DNA from: Ignavibacteriaceae bacterium
GTDB lineage: Bacteria; Bacteroidota; Ignavibacteria; Ignavibacteriales; Ignavibacteriaceae
Length of the DNA: 45,525 nt
Direction of reading: 5' to 3'
NCBI GenBank assembly: GCA_013042995.1
Contig: JABDPB010000083.1
Location: forward strand, 1-45,525
Shown: positions 1-9,795 of the stretch, piece by piece
Layout of the letters: the number at the start of each line of letters is the position of its first letter
How positions within the stretch are numbered: the first letter of the stretch is position 1
Program-made: the position numbers and the translations under genes
Notes under the pieces: model-generated
Told to the model about the DNA's origin: nothing
The model's input: only the letters and a program-made list of their open reading frames with translations
Database searches by the model: none

Positions 1-1
1 G

Positions 2-1048
2 ATTAAAACTAATGTTGAAGTAGGTATATTTACTCTGCACACTCCTAATATGGACCTATATTCAGATGAACCTGAAATAGTTATTGAAAGTCTAAATGCC
101 TCCAGAGAATTGCAAAGCAAAAAAGAAACAAATATTGGTAAGCTTATTTACTTTAAATCATTTCATGAGGTACGTAAGGTAATTAAAAAATTCAATCCTG
201 ATATTGTTCATTCACATTATGCTTCTAGTTATGGGTTAGTTGGTGCGTTATCAAATTTTCATCCTTATTTAATTTCTGTTTGGGGTTCGGATATTTACAG
301 TTTCCCCCGTTACTCAAATATCTATAAAAAAGTATTAAATTATAGTTTAAATAAAGCTGATCTCATTTTGGCAACAAGCAATTCCTTAATGCTAGAAACC
401 AAAAAATATTGTAATAAAACGATCGATTTGATTCCATTCGGTATAGATACTAGCAAGTTTGTTTCCAAGAGATTTGATAGTTTATTTTCTACTGATGATA
501 TTGTAATTGGTACGATAAAAACTCTAGAAAAAAACTACAGGATTGAATATTTAATAAAAGCATTTCACATATTAAGTGCAAAATATTCAAATATATCTCT
601 GAAGTTGTTAATCGTCGGAAAAGGAACTCAAAGGGAAGTACTTGAAAAACTTGTTCAAAAATTGGGAATCAAAGACAAAACAATTTTTGCTGGTTTTATA
701 CACCCTGATGATATTCCCAAATACCATAATATGCTTGATATTTTTGTAGCTGTCTCAGAGGAAGAAAGTTTTGGCGTAGCGGTACTTGAATCTTGTGCTT
801 GCGAGAAACCTGTTGTTGTTTCTAATGTAGGCGGATTTCCAGAGGTTGTAACAAACAACGAGACCGGTCTTATAGTTGAAAAAAACAACATTATTTCAAT
901 TGTAAATTCGCTTGAAAAACTTATTTTAAATCCAGATTTAAGAAAAAGGATGGGAAAAAACGGAAGACAAAAAGTAATATCTCAATATGATTGGGAAGAA
1001 TCAGTAAAAAAAATGTTAACCGTATATCGTTCTTTTACGTACGAGTAG
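2..1048 (+). CDS. Glycosyltransferase family 4 (GT-B), 5' end outside window
   Basis: The protein transfers a sugar from a nucleotide-sugar donor, probably onto a lipid-linked surface polysaccharide on the cytoplasmic face of the inner membrane. The reading frame is open from base 2, so the gene begins upstream. The ATG at 50 is internal, because a normal GT4 has about 20-40 more N-terminal residues. Visible features are an acceptor-side segment with DIVHSHYA and GSDIY, then a C-terminal Rossmann half with IGTIKTLEKNYRIEYLI, LLIVGKG and the family's E-x7-E motif (EESFGVAVLE) followed by KPVVVSNVGGFPEVV. Both halves are typical of GT4 enzymes. A sugar-phosphate transferase gene follows 77 bp downstream, which fits the tail of an exopolysaccharide or O-antigen cluster. 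Donor and acceptor cannot be told from sequence alone. Confidence 0.88.
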   Translation: MKTNVEVGIFTLHTPNMDLYSDEPEIVIESLNASRELQSKKETNIGKLIYFKSFHEVRKVIKKFNPDIVHSHYASSYGLVGALSNFHPYLISVWGSDIYSFPRYSNIYKKVLNYSLNKADLILATSNSLMLETKKYCNKTIDLIPFGIDTSKFVSKRFDSLFSTDDIVIGTIKTLEKNYRIEYLIKAFHILSAKYSNISLKLLIVGKGTQREVLEKLVQKLGIKDKTIFAGFIHPDDIPKYHNMLDIFVAVSEEESFGVAVLESCACEKPVVVSNVGGFPEVVTNNETGLIVEKNNIISIVNSLEKLILNPDLRKRMGKNGRQKVISQYDWEESVKKMLTVYRSFTYE

Positions 1049-1125
1049 ATATATTATTATTTCTTAATTTAAATTTACAAATCAATTAATTTCTTTTGTT
1101 ACTTTCCAATGAAATTTTATTAAAA

Positions 1126-1692
1126 ATGGGCGAGAAAATTAGGCGAGTCTTAGATATTATAGTAAGTTTTATTAGTCTTATTTTTCTGCTTCCTTTGTTC
1201 CTGATTATTGGACTTGCAATTAAAATAGATTCAGAAGGTCCGGTTTTTTTTATTCATAAAAGAACAGGATATAAAGGTAAGAACTTTAGAATGATAAAAT
1301 TCAGAGGCATGGTACATAATGCGCTAGAATTAGGTCCCCAGCTAACCCAACCAAATGATAAAAGAATTACAAGAGTCGGAAAATTTTTAAGAAGAACCAG
1401 CATAGATGAAATTCCGCAATTTATTAATGTTCTTAAAGGTGAAATGAGTATTATAGGGCCTCGTCCTGAAATTACATCAATAACTGATACTTATACTGAA
1501 AAAGAACGTGAAGTTTTTGATTTTAGGCCAGGCATAACCGGTATTTCCCAAATTAATGGGCGACAATTGTTATCTCCGCAAAAACGAGTAAAGATGGAAA
1601 TTGAATATTATAAACAGGCTAGCTTTTACTCGGAAGCAAAGATTTTCTTTAAGACTTTTAAAGTAATCATAAGCAATGAAGGAAACCTTTAA
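1126..1692 (+). CDS. Undecaprenyl-phosphate sugar-phosphate transferase (bacterial sugar transferase family)
   Basis: This is a monotopic inner-membrane enzyme that moves a hexose-1-phosphate from a UDP-sugar to undecaprenyl phosphate, the first step of surface polysaccharide repeat assembly. The N-terminus has one hydrophobic re-entrant helix (LDIIVSFISLIFLLPLFLII). Family motifs follow: GPVFFIHKRTG, MIKFRGM (usually KFRTM), DEIPQ, IIGPRPE and RPGITGISQINGR. I place the start at the ATG at 1126, which gives 188 residues and an N-terminus (GEKIRRVLDII) like other short members. A TTG at 1096 would add ten residues with no family counterpart. There is no clear Shine-Dalgarno at either site. 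The enzyme lacks the long N-terminal membrane domain of WbaP-type proteins, so it is the small PglC/WecP-like form. Confidence 0.9.
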   Translation: MGEKIRRVLDIIVSFISLIFLLPLFLIIGLAIKIDSEGPVFFIHKRTGYKGKNFRMIKFRGMVHNALELGPQLTQPNDKRITRVGKFLRRTSIDEIPQFINVLKGEMSIIGPRPEITSITDTYTEKEREVFDFRPGITGISQINGRQLLSPQKRVKMEIEYYKQASFYSEAKIFFKTFKVIISNEGNL

Positions 1693-1819
1693 TTACTAGC
1701 TTATCTTTATAAACTTCCATTTCTGAAATTTAGTAATAGATTATGACCAAGGATACTGTATAACACCTTACTGATATTAGATTTATATTTCTATCATTAA
1801 GTATATAGTTATTTTCCCC

Positions 1820-1850
1820 TTGTCTGAATATTGCCAAAATGCTATGTTTC
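1820..1850 (+). promoter_or_regulatory. Bacteroidota-type promoter for the C25 protease gene
   Basis: TTG at 1820-1822 is separated by 20 nt from TATGTTTC at 1843-1850, matching the -33 TTG / -7 TAnnTTTG pattern with one mismatch. The predicted start of transcription lies about 25 nt before the ATG at 1880. The same architecture precedes tRNA genes in this window. Confidence 0.55.
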
Positions 1851-1879
1851 GTTCGAATTTTCAACCTTAGAGGATTTTA

Positions 1880-4800
1880 ATGCGAAACTCATACTTATTC
1901 ACTTTTGCATTCTTATTAGTAATTCTTTCGAGCAATTTCAGCTTTCCTCAACAATTTAAAGTAATTGAATCTACTACCAATTACATTATACTCGAAGTAG
2001 ATTTTAGCAATTCCTATAACTTAGTTGATACAGTAGTAGACGGTAGAACCTATCAAAAAATAAATGGCCGGGACGATTATTTTAGAAATCCAGGCGAACC
2101 TTGGTTACCTTCGTTTGTAGTTAATATAGGGATTCCTTTTGAAAGCCAACCTAAAGTAAATCTATTAAATAGAAATGAATCTTTAAAAAAGAATCAGTTT
2201 ATAATTCCGTATCCAGTAGACGACCCTACATTTAAAGAATATAAAATTGAATTAATTGATCAAAATGTTTATTCCAGTAATAGTTTTTTCCCAAAAATTC
2301 CAGCAGAATTCGGTGATGCAATAACTTTTAGATTTGCAAAAATTGTCCCTCTTAAAATATCCCCATTTCAATTTAATCCGGTAACTCGCGATTTGATTGT
2401 AATCACCAATCTTAAAATAAGAATAGACTATAATCCAAAATCAACCGCAGGTTTTTCTCCTCATTCAGATATAATGACAAATGAGTTTTTATCTAGTTCT
2501 ATTATTAACTATGATGTAGCAAAAAACTTTATAGGAAAGCTAAACTTGAGTGATTCTCCCTCAGCTCAAGATCCCTATTGGTATGATCCATTAAAGAATT
2601 ATTTTAAAATATATATAAAAACTAAAGGTGTTTATAGAATAACTTATGAGGAATTGATATCTGCAGGAGTACCTTTGGGTTCTTCAACTTCGATATCAAA
2701 ACTGGAACTTTACAGCGATGGACAGCGAACGCCAATCCATATTTTAGATAACAATACCGATTCTATTTTTAATGCTGGAGATTATTTCCAGTTTGTTGGA
2801 TTACCACCTTCTAAGTCTCCCTATTGTACGATGAATATTTTTAATTTATCTAATGTGTACTGGTTTTCGTATCAAAGTGACTCAACCGGATTACACTATG
2901 TGAAGACAGCCGGAAACCTTTCCAACTACACAAAAACTTATTACTCAAATCTTACTACAATTCATTTTGAAAAAGACTCTCTATTTGAAAGACTTGGATT
3001 AGCTCAAAATGGAAATAGGGATTATTGGTTCTGGGATAAAGTAGCTGCCGTTGGCGGACAGAGTACAAATAAGTTTGCTGGTCGATTTAATGAATTTCCA
3101 GATAGAAATCCTGATTCTAGTTATGTTCATCTAAAGGTTGGATTGCATGGAATCACAGATAATCAATTTTATCAATTAGACCACAAAGCATATATTTCAA
3201 TTACAAACCAACCGATCGGAGAATTTATTTGGGCAGGTCAGAGAGACATAATTTTTGAGAAGAGTTTTTACGTTTCTTCTGATAGTATTAATATTTTCCC
3301 AATGGGAAATCTTCTTCAAGTTGAGGTCAGAGGAGATCTAAATCCGGCTCCCGCCGATAATGACGAAATAAGAGTAAACTGGTATGAATTTGATTACTGG
3401 AGATTGAATAGAATTCATGACGAATATTATAACTTTAAAAGTTTTGATTATGCCGGAAGAAATAGATTTTGGATGTGGCAGTGGGAAGCTGATGATATGC
3501 GCATTTACGTACCATCAAAAAATAAAATGATCCTATATGACGTTACTACTGATAACGTTTCCTTTGTAGATACAATGAGAGGTGAAACTGAATATTTTTG
3601 TGCTTCATTTGATTACTATCAATTAGTAGATTCAATAATAGCTGACTCTCCTTCAACTCTTAGAAGTTTAGATAATGGGGCTGATTATATAATTGTTACT
3701 CATCCTGATTTTAATAGTATTGCTGAGGGACTTGCAAATTTGAGAGAAAATAATTTTCCTGATGAGAGTATTCAAAATCCCAGGATTAAAGTAGTTGATA
3801 TATTACAGATTTACGATGAATTTTCATACGGTCTTTTAGATCCATATGCTTTGAAAGATTTTGTGCAATATGCATTTGAAGAATGGCAATCTCCAGCTCC
3901 TACCTATGTTGTAATCGTTGGTGATATGAGTTATGATTATAGAGCACTACTTGAATCAAGCAGACCAAATTTTGTCCCTTCCATTCCATTCTGGGCTTCT
4001 CAATATGGGCAAGCTGCTAGTGATAATTTAATTGTTGCGGTTGCAGGCAACGATCTTTCTCCCGATTTAGCAATTGGCAGGCTGTCAATGGAAACAATAG
4101 AACAAGGAAATATTTTACTAAATAAACTCATTAATTATCCGGATGACCCTTCAAAAGAATGGAATGAAGATATTCTATTAGTTGCTTCTGGGCTTAGTTT
4201 GGAAGATGAAATTCAGTTTGGATTTAATGATGCAAGTGTTGCTCTCTGCGAAACATACGTTAGTCCGCAAGGTTTTCATTGTTCTAAAGTATTTAATTTT
4301 CCAAGTAAACCTGAACATGAACCATTTCAGGGTTCTGGTCCCGAAATAAGAAATGAAATAAATGAAGGAACTGTTCTACTAAATTATTATGGTCACGGTG
4401 GAGGCTTTCAATGGGATTTAGTATTTCTTGAAGATGATATTTACCAATTAGAAAATAATGGAAGACTCCCAGTAATTCTAAGTGTAACTTGTTACACAGC
4501 TCATTTTGATAATCAAAAAGTATTTGGTGAAATATTTAACGAAGTTGAAGGAAAGGGAAGTATTGGATTTTATGGAAGTTCGGGACTCACCTATTGGGGA
4601 GTTGGTAAGGCCATTAATAATCAACTTTTTAGTCAAATTTTCAACCAAAGAAACTATATAATTGGTAAAGCGATTCTTAACTCAAAAAATAGTGTGCCAG
4701 CGGGTGGGATTTATGGGACCCAGATGGCATTGTTAACATACTTGGGAGATCCTGCATTAAAAATTGCATTACCGGAGTATCCTGATTTTGCAATAAACTC

Positions 4801-7618
4801 GTCAGATATTAAGTTGACACCAGAAAATCCACTACTTGGCGATACCATTTCTGTTAAAATCAATATCAGAAATTGGGGTACGGTCTTTCCAAATGATTCT
4901 GTTGTTGTAGATTTATCTGCTGGATCAGCGGATACATCCTATGTTGTAGGATCAACTAAGTTGGGAAGTTTTGGTGAAAAAGATTCTGTCTACTTTAATT
5001 GGGTGCCAAATAAAGGCGGTCTTTATAATTTAATAGCAAAGGTAAACGATACTGAAATTATTCAAGAGGAAGATCGTACAGATAATTTTGCAAGTAACTT
5101 TTTTATAATTTTCAATATAAGTGAACCTTATGCACTTGAACCAATCGATGGTTATTCCACTCAAAGTAATCAAGTTAAATTTAAATTTGCTGATATTGGA
5201 CATTACATAAACAAAGAGTTAAATACTTTCATTGAGATTGATACATCATCTAACTTTGCATCGCCACTTATAAATTCGGGTGAGATAATCCCCTATGAGG
5301 GGCAGTTAAACTGGACTTCTACCGCCTTTCCTCAGGGGGTATATTATTGGAGAGCAAGAATTTTTGATGGGACTCAATTTGGTAATTGGAGTCCCACCCG
5401 AAGTTTTACTATTATGAATCAACCGAAAGACGGATATTTTGCACAAGAAAGTATATTAAACTCATTTAACACGTATAACATCATCTATTCTGATTCATCA
5501 AAAAGTTTAATTTTGAATACAGATCCACTTCCGGCTAGACCATCCAATAACACTTTACTTGCACATTTCTATCCTGATCCACAATTACCGGATTCATTGA
5601 AACTTACTGCACTAACAACTGATGGTACATATTTATATTTCGGAAATATTTGGGCAACCGCTGGGTTAAACCAAAAAACTAGGTTATATAAAGTAGGAAC
5701 TGGAAACAATGGCACTGTTGAAGGTCAGGTATACGGACAGTTTTCGGATTTTTTGGGTTCAATAAGAAATACAATTACATACCATAGTGATGGTCACATT
5801 TACATTGCCGTTGGGCTATCAAATAAATTGGTTAGAATAAATGTTAGTACAGAGCAAATTGATACAGTAAATGTACCCTCAGGCTTATTAAGATGGGATA
5901 CTTCCCGTTCGGAAAATGGATATTTTTATATTAATTCTGATGGTAATTATATTTACAACTTGACGACGATAGACTCTTTAGGAAATTACAAATATACTTT
6001 ACGAACTTTTGATCCTTCCAATAACTGGGCTCTCGTTAGACCTGATATTGTTCTTTCAGGTTCAAGCTTTACACAAGGGATAACCAGTTTTTTTGTTCAT
6101 GGCGATTACATATATCCTGTTGAATACGTTGAAGCAAATTATATGAGAAGAATTAAACTGAGTGATGGATTATTTGAAGAAGAATGGGTAGTTATGTTAC
6201 CTTACAATCCGAATTTTCAAAGTTACTATTCTTGGTGTTGGGATTGGCAAAATGATGACATTTATGCCTCTGTATACAGATCGTCGGGGTTTGAACCAAA
6301 ATTCAGTCGGTTTGCTGGAAACTATGTTGATGCAAATGGTTGGATAACTAGCAAACAAGTTGGTCCGGCTGCTTCGTGGAATAGTGTTGAATATAATTTA
6401 AATAATCCTAGCCCAACAGGAACATTCAGGGTTGATTTATCAGGTCAAAACTCCGTGACAAAAATTTGGGACACACTACAAACAAATATTCCTACAAATT
6501 TGGACTTAAGTAATATTAAAGCTGATACTTATAATCATCTTAAGTTACAATTTGAATTAACAGATTCGGGTTTTACAACTACACAACCAATGGAATTGCG
6601 CAGTGTAAATTTTGATTACCAGACTCTTTCCGATGTTTATTTTGTGAGAGAGGATCTAAATTTTGAACAAGATTCTTTGTTGCAGGGTTTTCCTGTAACC
6701 ATGAATTTCAGATCAAGAAATTATGGTGAGCTTAGTGCAGATTCATTGCATTTAGATTTTTATCTAAACGGTTTGGACACCATAATTCACAATTCTATTG
6801 TAAACATTCAACCCGATAGTATTTCAAATGAGATTTCATATGTAATCGAAACAAACAGACTTTTATTTGAAAATGAAATTCTTGTTCTTGGTGATCAGCC
6901 AAAACGAGAGTATTTCTATTTTAATAATTTAATTGATAACACTTTTTTTGTTGCAAGAGATTCCGTTCGTCCGCAATTCAATATTACATTTGATGGAGTA
7001 GAAATAATCGACGGAGATATTGTTTCTTCGGAACCCGAAGTTGTTATTACCCTAGAGGATGAAAGCCCTCTTCCGATTGACACTAGTTATTTTACTCTAG
7101 TCCATACATATGATAAGAAAACTAGTATACTAAGGTTTTCGAATCCAGAGGTTAATTTCTCATATACTCCATATCCTGAGTCTAAAGCGATTGTTACCTG
7201 GGCACCTGAATTAGATGATGGAGATCATGTTTTGGAAGTTCTCGCTAAAGATGCATCAGGTAACTTTTTTGATTCTACTTCATCAAGAAATAGATTTTCT
7301 GTCTTTACAGAAAATGATATAACTGATATTTACAACTATCCTAATCCATTTAAAGATGAAACTCATTTTACGTTTTTATTAAAAGGAACTGAAAAGCCGA
7401 CTGAACTTAATATCAAAATTTACACCATTGCAGGCAGACTTATTTGGGATTATAATGTCCCTTCCGCAGATTTGATTACAAACTTTAATAAAATCAAATG
7501 GAACGGTCGTGATCAGGATGGAGATGAAATTAGTAATGGTGTTTACTTCTATAAATTAATAGCAAAGTTTCCTGATAAAACAAAAACTATTACTCAGAAA
7601 CTCGCTAAAGTAAAATAA
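1880..7618 (+). CDS. Giant gingipain-like C25 cysteine peptidase with T9SS C-terminal sorting domain
   Basis: A 1912-residue secreted protein with an N-terminal signal peptide ending near NFSFPQQ. The first ~230 residues resemble the N-terminal prodomain of PorU/gingipain proteins (PGEPWLPSFVVNIGIPFE). The catalytic domain spans roughly residues 590-950, with the family C25 dyad at H839 (LLNYYGHGGG) and C871 (LSVTCYTAHFD). A CARDB/Ig-like region follows (~967-1075), then a fibronectin-like segment (~1085-1190), a long beta-rich stretch that may form a propeller (~1200-1530), and a type A T9SS sorting domain (~1815-1912; YNYPNPF, IYTIAGRLIWDY, WNGRDQDGD, NGVYFYKLIAK). It should be exported by T9SS and anchored on the cell surface or released. 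It resembles the porU gene at 38837 but is larger and has no porV beside it, so I read it as a paralogous C25 protease rather than the sortase. Substrate is unknown. Confidence 0.85.
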   Translation: MRNSYLFTFAFLLVILSSNFSFPQQFKVIESTTNYIILEVDFSNSYNLVDTVVDGRTYQKINGRDDYFRNPGEPWLPSFVVNIGIPFESQPKVNLLNRNESLKKNQFIIPYPVDDPTFKEYKIELIDQNVYSSNSFFPKIPAEFGDAITFRFAKIVPLKISPFQFNPVTRDLIVITNLKIRIDYNPKSTAGFSPHSDIMTNEFLSSSIINYDVAKNFIGKLNLSDSPSAQDPYWYDPLKNYFKIYIKTKGVYRITYEELISAGVPLGSSTSISKLELYSDGQRTPIHILDNNTDSIFNAGDYFQFVGLPPSKSPYCTMNIFNLSNVYWFSYQSDSTGLHYVKTAGNLSNYTKTYYSNLTTIHFEKDSLFERLGLAQNGNRDYWFWDKVAAVGGQSTNKFAGRFNEFPDRNPDSSYVHLKVGLHGITDNQFYQLDHKAYISITNQPIGEFIWAGQRDIIFEKSFYVSSDSINIFPMGNLLQVEVRGDLNPAPADNDEIRVNWYEFDYWRLNRIHDEYYNFKSFDYAGRNRFWMWQWEADDMRIYVPSKNKMILYDVTTDNVSFVDTMRGETEYFCASFDYYQLVDSIIADSPSTLRSLDNGADYIIVTHPDFNSIAEGLANLRENNFPDESIQNPRIKVVDILQIYDEFSYGLLDPYALKDFVQYAFEEWQSPAPTYVVIVGDMSYDYRALLESSRPNFVPSIPFWASQYGQAASDNLIVAVAGNDLSPDLAIGRLSMETIEQGNILLNKLINYPDDPSKEWNEDILLVASGLSLEDEIQFGFNDASVALCETYVSPQGFHCSKVFNFPSKPEHEPFQGSGPEIRNEINEGTVLLNYYGHGGGFQWDLVFLEDDIYQLENNGRLPVILSVTCYTAHFDNQKVFGEIFNEVEGKGSIGFYGSSGLTYWGVGKAINNQLFSQIFNQRNYIIGKAILNSKNSVPAGGIYGTQMALLTYLGDPALKIALPEYPDFAINSSDIKLTPENPLLGDTISVKINIRNWGTVFPNDSVVVDLSAGSADTSYVVGSTKLGSFGEKDSVYFNWVPNKGGLYNLIAKVNDTEIIQEEDRTDNFASNFFIIFNISEPYALEPIDGYSTQSNQVKFKFADIGHYINKELNTFIEIDTSSNFASPLINSGEIIPYEGQLNWTSTAFPQGVYYWRARIFDGTQFGNWSPTRSFTIMNQPKDGYFAQESILNSFNTYNIIYSDSSKSLILNTDPLPARPSNNTLLAHFYPDPQLPDSLKLTALTTDGTYLYFGNIWATAGLNQKTRLYKVGTGNNGTVEGQVYGQFSDFLGSIRNTITYHSDGHIYIAVGLSNKLVRINVSTEQIDTVNVPSGLLRWDTSRSENGYFYINSDGNYIYNLTTIDSLGNYKYTLRTFDPSNNWALVRPDIVLSGSSFTQGITSFFVHGDYIYPVEYVEANYMRRIKLSDGLFEEEWVVMLPYNPNFQSYYSWCWDWQNDDIYASVYRSSGFEPKFSRFAGNYVDANGWITSKQVGPAASWNSVEYNLNNPSPTGTFRVDLSGQNSVTKIWDTLQTNIPTNLDLSNIKADTYNHLKLQFELTDSGFTTTQPMELRSVNFDYQTLSDVYFVREDLNFEQDSLLQGFPVTMNFRSRNYGELSADSLHLDFYLNGLDTIIHNSIVNIQPDSISNEISYVIETNRLLFENEILVLGDQPKREYFYFNNLIDNTFFVARDSVRPQFNITFDGVEIIDGDIVSSEPEVVITLEDESPLPIDTSYFTLVHTYDKKTSILRFSNPEVNFSYTPYPESKAIVTWAPELDDGDHVLEVLAKDASGNFFDSTSSRNRFSVFTENDITDIYNYPNPFKDETHFTFLLKGTEKPTELNIKIYTIAGRLIWDYNVPSADLITNFNKIKWNGRDQDGDEISNGVYFYKLIAKFPDKTKTITQKLAKVK

Positions 7619-7651
7619 GATTTCCATCTATTCTTTTTAATTTTTAAAGCA

Positions 7652-7659
7652 TATTTTTG
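7652..7659 (+). promoter_or_regulatory. Possible -7 element (TAnnTTTG) for glmS
   Basis: TATTTTTG matches the -7 consensus exactly and sits 33 nt upstream of the glmS ATG. No TTG is found at the expected -33 distance (TTC at 7631), so this is a partial match only. Confidence 0.35.
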
Positions 7660-7692
7660 TTAATATATATGATTATTTATAAGGAGCTATAA

Positions 7693-9525
7693 ATGTGTGG
7701 AATTGTTGGATATATAGGTGATAAAAATTGTGTACCAATTTTAATTGATGGATTAAAACGTTTAGAATATCGCGGTTACGATTCTGCGGGAATAGGAATT
7801 GTAAGAGAAAATGATGCGATTGTTGTAAAGAATAAAGGTAAAGTATCTCTACTTGAAGAAAAACTAGTTGAGCAAAATCTAAATTCCAATTTAGGAATCG
7901 GACACACACGATGGGCAACACATGGTATTCCTAATGAACAAAATGCACACCCGCACACAAATTCAAAAAATAATCTTTTTATAATTCACAATGGAATAAT
8001 CGAAAACTTTCAAGTTCTTAAAAATGCTTTAATAAAATTAGGCTATACCTTTGAAAGTGATACTGATTCCGAAGTATTTGCTCATTTAATTGACAGCTTT
8101 TTGAATAAAGGTTATAATCTTTCCAAATCTGTACAGATGGCTTTAATCGAGGTAGACGGAACCTATGGTTTAGCGGTGATTTACACTCTAGAGCCAGATA
8201 AAATTATCGTAGCACGAAAAGGATCGCCCTTAGTAATTGGTTTGGGTGAAGGTGAAAATTTTATAGCATCTGATGTATCCGCAATTCTTGCACATACAAA
8301 GCAAGTAATATATTTAGATGATGGTGAGTTTGCTGAAGTAAGTATAAATAATTTTGCTGTTAAGACCATAGAAGATGAAACTATTGAAAAAGAAATTCAT
8401 GAAATAAATATGAGCCTTGATGAGATCGATAAAAGTGGTTTCAATCACTTTATGCTTAAAGAAATTATGGAGCAACCTGAATCAGTCCGCAACTCTATGC
8501 GTGGAAGATTGCAAGCTGAATCAGGCTCTGCAAAACTGGGTGGATTGACCGACGTCGTAGACCGACTTATAAATTCTAAAAGAATAATAATTAGTGCTTG
8601 TGGCACTTCCTGGCATGCCGCACTGGTTGGCGAATACATGCTCGAACAATATGCCAGAATTCCAGTTGAAGTTGAGTATGCTTCTGAGTTTAGATATAGA
8701 AGTCCTATTATTTCATCTCATGATTCTTTTCTGGTGATTTCGCAAAGCGGTGAAACGGCAGATACACTTGCTGCATTACGTGAAGCTAAAAATAAAGGAG
8801 CTTTGGCACTCGGTATTTGTAATGTTGTTGGAAGTACTATTGCGCGTGAAAGTATGGCCGGTGTCTATATACATGCGGGACCAGAAATTGGGGTAGCTTC
8901 AACTAAAGCATTTACATCGCAACTTGTAGTATTAGCTTTGATTACTTTATTAATTAGCAAAAGAAAAGGAATAAGCAAGACCAAAGCAGTTGAACTTGCT
9001 ACAGAACTAAATGCGATCCCCAAAAAAATAGAACAAATTTTAAATCTTAATGAAGGAATTGAACGCCTTGCCAAAGACTTTCAAAATGCGCAAAATTTTC
9101 TTTATTTGGGCAGGGGTTATAACTTTCCAGTTGCATTAGAAGGTGCATTAAAATTGAAAGAAATTTCTTATATACATGCTGAAGGTTATCCAGCTGCTGA
9201 AATGAAGCACGGACCTATTGCTCTAATCGATGAAAACATGCCAGTTGTTTTTATTGCTCCAAAAGATTCTACCTACGGAAAAGTAATAAACAATATTCAG
9301 GAGGTAAAAGCAAGAGGCGGCAGAATTATTGCTATAGCAGATGATGCAGATGGAGAGATTGATGAAATTGTTGATTACACAATCAAAGTACCAAGAACAA
9401 TTGAGATGCTTACTCCAATTTTAACTTCAATTCCTTTACAATTATTAGCTTATCATATAGCAGTAAAAAAGGGATTAAATGTAGATCAACCAAGAAATCT
9501 AGCAAAAAGTGTTACTGTTGAATAG
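7693..9525 (+). CDS. glmS: Glutamine--fructose-6-phosphate aminotransferase (isomerizing)
   Basis: This cytoplasmic enzyme makes glucosamine-6-phosphate from fructose-6-phosphate and glutamine, the entry step to UDP-GlcNAc for peptidoglycan and LPS. The length of 610 residues is exactly that expected for GlmS. The start ATG at 7693 follows AAGGAG at 7681-7686 and exposes Cys2 (MCGIVGYIG) as the class II amidotransferase nucleophile once Met is removed. The glutaminase domain shows GYDSAGI, GHTRWATHG and HNGIIEN. Two SIS domains follow, with SACGTSW, SQSGETADT and STKAFTSQ, and LKLKEISYIHAEGY with MKHGPIALI in the second. The C-terminus DQPRNLAKSVTVE is the invariant family tail. No glmS ribozyme is visible in the short leader. 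It appears to be a single-gene unit. Confidence 0.98.
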   Translation: MCGIVGYIGDKNCVPILIDGLKRLEYRGYDSAGIGIVRENDAIVVKNKGKVSLLEEKLVEQNLNSNLGIGHTRWATHGIPNEQNAHPHTNSKNNLFIIHNGIIENFQVLKNALIKLGYTFESDTDSEVFAHLIDSFLNKGYNLSKSVQMALIEVDGTYGLAVIYTLEPDKIIVARKGSPLVIGLGEGENFIASDVSAILAHTKQVIYLDDGEFAEVSINNFAVKTIEDETIEKEIHEINMSLDEIDKSGFNHFMLKEIMEQPESVRNSMRGRLQAESGSAKLGGLTDVVDRLINSKRIIISACGTSWHAALVGEYMLEQYARIPVEVEYASEFRYRSPIISSHDSFLVISQSGETADTLAALREAKNKGALALGICNVVGSTIARESMAGVYIHAGPEIGVASTKAFTSQLVVLALITLLISKRKGISKTKAVELATELNAIPKKIEQILNLNEGIERLAKDFQNAQNFLYLGRGYNFPVALEGALKLKEISYIHAEGYPAAEMKHGPIALIDENMPVVFIAPKDSTYGKVINNIQEVKARGGRIIAIADDADGEIDEIVDYTIKVPRTIEMLTPILTSIPLQLLAYHIAVKKGLNVDQPRNLAKSVTVE

Positions 9526-9531
9526 CAATTT

Positions 9532-9561
9532 TTGAGTATTAATTTAAATTAAGTATTTTTG
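9532..9561 (+). promoter_or_regulatory. Bacteroidota-type promoter of tRNA-Phe
   Basis: TTG at 9532-9534, a 19-nt spacer and a perfect TAnnTTTG box (TATTTTTG, 9554-9561). The box ends 12 nt before the tRNA 5' end, the same distance as at tRNA-Leu and tRNA-Gln. Confidence 0.7.
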
Positions 9562-9573
9562 TTTTTAGATTTT

Positions 9574-9646
9574 GGGCAGATAGCTCAGTCGGTAGAGCAA
9601 TGGACTGAAAATCCATGTGTCGGCGGTTCAATTCCGTCTCTGCCCA
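9574..9646 (+). tRNA. tRNA-Phe (anticodon GAA)
   Basis: The sequence folds as a 73-nt cloverleaf. The acceptor stem GGGCAGA pairs with TCTGCCC, the D arm is GCTC/GAGC, the anticodon stem ATGGA/TCCAT carries loop CTGAAAA (anticodon GAA), and the T arm contains GTTCAATTC. The discriminator is A, and the 3' CCA is not encoded. A promoter lies just upstream and a hairpin terminator just downstream, so this is a stand-alone tRNA unit. Confidence 0.97.
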
Positions 9647-9650
9647 CCTC

Positions 9651-9675
9651 AAGGCACCTATACCGACGGTGCCTT
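9651..9675 (+). terminator. Intrinsic terminator hairpin after tRNA-Phe
   Basis: A perfect 8-bp stem, AAGGCACC (9651-9658) and GGTGCCTT (9668-9675), encloses a 9-nt loop. The following T tract is short, so termination may be partial. The hairpin also argues against the long open frame that starts upstream of the tRNA being translated from there. Confidence 0.65.
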
Positions 9676-9795
9676 TCATATCTTGTACTGCTTTTTAATT
9701 TAAGATCAAATTATACCTGCACAGTTAATTCTAGAAATTTAAAGTCTTATTTTAAATCAATAGTTTTGAATGGTTCTAAAGCGAAAATTATTATT

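Noticed and set aside
7673-7958. Small minus-strand frames opposite glmS
   Set aside because: They are shadows of a highly conserved coding gene, without ribosome binding sites or family matches.
9559-9795. N-terminal extension of the FemAB/GNAT-like frame through the tRNA-Phe gene
   Set aside because: It would translate the tRNA and its terminator hairpin; the residues match nothing, and an ATG at 9796 gives a sensible start.
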